DNA of 48,026 bases from Phoronis australis (lineage: Eukaryota; Phoronida; Phoronidae), in assembly GCA_002633005.1 (NCBI GenBank), contig NMRA01000037.1, positions 865,798 through 913,823 of the forward strand. Direction: 5' to 3'. The notes beneath the pieces are model-generated. The model searched no databases, had not been told where the DNA came from, and saw only the letters and a list, made by a program, of their open reading frames with translations. Positions 44,901-48,026 of the stretch are shown here, piece by piece. Every line of letters starts with the position of its first letter. Within the stretch, counting starts at the first letter, position 1. The position numbers and the translations under genes are program-made.

Positions 44901-47756
44901 TTTATTTGTGGAACATTGCATCACCTGAAATTTCCCTATTTCTTGTCATTGGCCTTTTCAAGGCCTGATGTCTTCACAATTTCTAGGCATTTGCATTTTC
45001 ACTAAAGGTGAAAGCAAAAGTTGACTGCTTTCCCCTCAAGTACGGCCGTTGTAAGTTATGTACCACACTTGACTGAGAAACTTGAAATGTTATTTGATAT
45101 AATTTACTTTCAGGATGCATGTGCACAAGAAGTCAAACTTTGACCAATGGTGAAGTACGAGTGAAAAGGAATGAGTTATTCAACAAAGAAAAGAAAAGAC
45201 AGCTGGAACTTATTAGTCGTATTGAGAAGATTCAAGTGGACCATGTGGGGCCTCCTGAGAACTGTACGCTGATTATGAACAAAGGGATATCCACGCCATT
45301 CAACTGTGCCATGCGTAAGTTATGTAACACCCACCGCTGACGCAGCGATTTGATGACTTGTCGGTTACGTCGTCGCTATAAAACAAAAAACGTGGCATCA
45401 AAATCTATTACATAGTCTGGCAGCATAGAGCAGCATCACCTGGTGTTCACTAAAGAAACGAAACATTCATATTGTGATCCAGTTTCATAGTCTACCATAA
45501 GACATGGCATTGCCAGAACTCAGTGGCATTGTCACTCTAAACTGATTCCGAATTGAGCTTCAAATCGGAAAGGTTTTCGATAATTGATTTTTACAAATTT
45601 CCTCCAATTCCCACTACTGCTGCTATTTTATCAGGTACATTCTTATGATGCTGATTCTTCACCTGTTTCTGAAGCACACACTACAGGGGATGGGTGAAAA
45701 TTTATTATTGTCAAATTTCTCAATGACGATAAACATCAAGATAAATTCTAGTTTGCTGTCAGCTTGTACTTTACCGCTGTCATAGGAGAACTTCAAATCT
45801 TTTCAACATTTTGTGAAAAGGAAATCTGATTCGGCTTTTGAGAACTTAAAAAGTGACAGTTTTAGCCATACCTTTTTTGTGAAATAACTGCAGAATTACC
45901 TTAATTAGTTTTGTTTCTGTTGAATTTTTGATATCGTTATTGATACACTTATTAGCAGTGTTCTTTGGTGTAGTGCTCAAAGCTCACAGCTTGTAGCTAT
46001 GTGGCTCTGTGCTGGATTCAAGTTGATGACTTGGTCTCTACACTGTTAATAGAGCTTCTTCCAACTGGATGTGTCAAAACTTTCATGTTTTTAGGTATGC
46101 TGTAGGTTGAGGGGAGTTCACCATGTTCTTTTGCAGTTGATTATGAACTCGGATAATTTTTGTGTTCCAGATATTCAAGAGTTATTGATGAAGCGATCAG
46201 TTGTTGCTCTGGTCAACGGAAAATTATGGGACATGCACCGCCCTCTAGTGGAGGACTGTGAACTCAGGTTTTTACACTTCAAAGATGACAACCCATCTTT
46301 ATCCAACAAGGTATTTTAGCAGTATATGATTACAATTGTTCATTTGCACCGGGCACTCATGTTCCATGGGTGAGATCTATGTCTATTTTTTGTCGATTGA
46401 AAACTAGTTTCTTCCGAGTAATTTTCAAGACAGTTACGATCTAACAGCTGCCTTGTTGTTTTGTAAAATCTTTTCAAAAACTGATGACGGAATTCACCCA
46501 ATGCCCGTAATACAGGCCAGTTTTCTTTTCTCAGGTGTTTTGGAGGTCGTGCTCCTATATACTGGGTCACATTCTGGAGACTGCCTTCAAGAGTGATTAT
46601 AAAGTTGAGCTATGCAGTTTTCCTGCTCCGGATGGTAAGTTCAGTTGAACCTGTGAAAGTGATGAAGCCCAGTGGGTTTGATCATCTAATTACTGCAGGG
46701 TGATACTACAACAATCTATCTACTTTGTGAACGCTTGGCGTTCTCCATGAATGAATAGTGCCATTTCCTCTACTGGCCTGTGTTCACTCTGGGTATACAA
46801 ATTAGGATGTGCTGCTAATTGACTCATTTTTCAAATGGCAGAATACAATGCCAAGGTTCATTTTGTCCAGAAATTGCATGTTGTTTTTTTTGGGTCCTTG
46901 TGTACACTCATAGGTGGCGCTATTGAAACTGGGTCCCTTTGGTAGGAATGCTTGTATTCAGTTTATGTTGCCATGGGAACCTCATCCTGCAATTGTTCAT
47001 GTTCAGTAGGTAAATCACTTATTGAGAAGCATTGAGAGTCTGGTGAATCAGGATTCTAGCGATGCACTTGAAGTGTAATGCCAGATTCCTCGCCAGAGAG
47101 GAACACTGGTACTCAAGGATGGTGAAGGAGGAAGTCTACATTAAAGCCAGATGCCCCAATTTGAACAGGGATCAAGGGTTACAGCTCTCAGCGGCGTACG
47201 ACCTAATTCTTGAACCAGGTCGTCCTGACGTGGGAAATCCAGTCGGTGAACAAGGCCTTTAGAGAGAGGGCGAAAGCGCCTGACTCGCCAGGCTCTCATT
47301 GCTTCACTACTAAGTGATTTTACATAGTGAACATCATATCAAAAAGAAATGAAAAACCTATTCCATCCCAAATGTCTGCATGTTAGTGAACATTTCTGCT
47401 CTCTGTCTATTCAGTTGAGAAAAAGAGCAAACCTTCTTCATTGACTTCACTTGGTTGCCCATTTGTACTCTTTCTTGAAATGTTAACATTAGGCTGGAAG
47501 CCCTCTCCAATGGTTATAAATCAAATGAGACCAATCATTTATCATCCATTGTAATGCGCATTTCTTTATTTATGTTCACAGTGAGGAGTGGAAGTATTGT
47601 GTATGATGTTGATCTAAATATGACAGACTGGAGGCCAAAAGAGGTGGAGTTAAGCGCGATGAGTAGAATAGGGGCTCAGCTCTACTATGACGATCTCCGT
47701 TTTGAGCGTCTCGACGTCGATGCCTCTCTGGCTTTACGCATGTTTGAGGATAATAG
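41920..47756 (+). CDS. MRPL39: MRPL39 (mL39), mitochondrial large-ribosomal-subunit protein, 3' end beyond window
   Basis: Coding exons 41920-42016, 45114-45314, 46171-46310, 46535-46634 and 47582-47756, all GT-AG and phase-matched, give 237 complete residues; human has about 338. Exon 1 encodes a basic, Ser/Cys-rich presequence with Arg and no acid ([16 protein letters not shown]), typical for mitochondrial import. An in-frame TAG at 41899-41901 supports this start. Matches to human MRPL39 are [51 protein letters not shown] and the DVDL segment. The fold is related to the TGS and editing parts of threonyl-tRNA synthetase, without catalytic activity. The last visible exon ends in phase 2, so at least one further coding exon lies beyond the window. 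Confidence 0.95.
42189..42520 (+). pseudogene. LINE reverse-transcriptase C-terminal fragment, frameshifted
   Basis: In one frame (from 42189) the translation [18 protein letters not shown] and [18 protein letters not shown] is the usual C-terminal tail of CR1/Rex-like LINE ORF2 proteins. Near 42345 the resemblance moves to the next frame, where SRNSHSHTF and [15 protein letters not shown] continue the same tail. One indel therefore separates the two halves. The catalytic domains are absent, so this is a dead 5'-truncated copy inside MRPL39 intron 1. Confidence 0.8.
43246..43271. repeat. Short perfect hairpin
   Basis: AAAGCTGTATA and TATACAGCTTT flank a TTAG loop, forming an 11-bp palindrome in MRPL39 intron 1. 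Similar TACAGCTAGGTACCAAG sequence occurs near 42160-42176, next to the LINE fragment. Confidence 0.7.
43675..44481. mobile_element. PIF/Harbinger-like MITE, about 807 bp
   Basis: The terminal inverted repeats start GGGCTGTTCCAG and extend through a GTRTGGGAGGGGGG tract, about 34 bp in total with a few mismatches. Direct TTA copies flank the element (43672-43674 and 44482-44484). A 3-bp TWA target duplication is the hallmark of PIF/Harbinger, although short TIR-based calls are not certain. No transposase frame is present. Located in MRPL39 intron 1. Confidence 0.82.
44737..44975 (+). repeat. T-rich dispersed repeat family T, copy 3
   Basis: Begins CGAATTTTCCTTTTGTAAGA, then GAGGATTTCCTCTTTT and CACAAGCCTTTTTATTTGTG. 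It lies in MRPL39 intron 1, so the family is dispersed across genes and is not a local duplication of TTC3. Confidence 0.85.
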
Positions 47757-48026
47757 GTGAGAGCTAACAGTACTGACATCGCATCACGTTAACCAGTTTT
47801 ACTTTACTTGTGTTCACACTAGGGTAGTATTCCTTATATTTTCACAGGGCAAATAAGTTTGCCTCGGTTTTGAAAATTTCCTAGTGGATGAGAGTTATTC
47901 TGGGAAGTTCGTCCATCCAGGAATACAGTTGATTTTTAGGTCTTCTCCATCGAGTAATACACCTGACTGTCAGGGCCCCTCCATCCAATAAACAGTTTCC
48001 AGTCAAGGCCCTTGCTCACCTTAAAG

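Noticed and set aside
45970-46030. tRNA-like stretch with GGATTCAAGTTG
   Set aside because: No A box at a suitable distance and no cloverleaf pairing; too weak to call even as a SINE.
1-48026. CRISPR arrays, operons, ribosome binding sites or other bacterial features
   Set aside because: The gene structures are spliced and animal-like. The tandem repeats have no spacer organisation.

Overview
This is animal nuclear DNA, not prokaryotic. The genes are split by many GT-AG introns, the introns and intergenic DNA are AT-rich and full of small mobile-element relics, and the proteins are metazoan. The encoded proteins are close enough to human TTC3, CFAP45 and MRPL39 to align by eye along most of their lengths. 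Intron sizes, tRNA-derived SINE-like repeats and MITE-like elements fit a marine invertebrate, perhaps a non-vertebrate deuterostome, but I cannot name the species.

Layout. (1) About 1-33,300, plus strand: a TTC3-like E3 ubiquitin ligase whose 5' end lies before the window or was not recognised. I reconstruct 29 phase-consistent coding exons (1,515 complete residues plus stop): TPR repeats, an acidic linker, helical repeats, a Cys/His-rich zinc-binding segment, a basic linker, a conserved TTC3 core, coiled coils, a helical domain and a C-terminal RING-H2. (2) 34,733-41,308, minus strand: a complete 557-residue CFAP45 (CCDC19/NESG1) in eight coding exons, the first of which carries only the initiator ATG. 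It converges tail to tail with TTC3. (3) 41,309-41,919: a 611-bp shared promoter region with NRF-1-like and ETS/GABP-like sites. (4) 41,920 to the end, plus strand: the first five coding exons of MRPL39, a mitochondrial large-ribosomal-subunit protein, divergent from CFAP45 and truncated by the window.

The rest is intron and repeat: a 1.17-kb tandem intronic duplication, a 40-bp minisatellite in six exact-length units, a four-copy palindromic repeat family, a three-copy T-rich family, two MITE-like elements (one with TTA target duplications), a LINE reverse-transcriptase fragment, tRNA-like SINE relics, and a 230-bp fold-back in a CFAP45 intron whose two arms both carry hammerhead-like core motifs. 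A 548-bp near-perfect duplication joined by a single N inside the largest TTC3 exon looks like an assembly or haplotype artefact.

The three proteins act in different places (ubiquitin ligation, ciliary axoneme, mitochondrial translation). Apart from the shared CFAP45/MRPL39 promoter, nothing suggests that they form a functional system. I found no convincing new gene system; the fold-back element and the undescribed repeat families are the main novelties.
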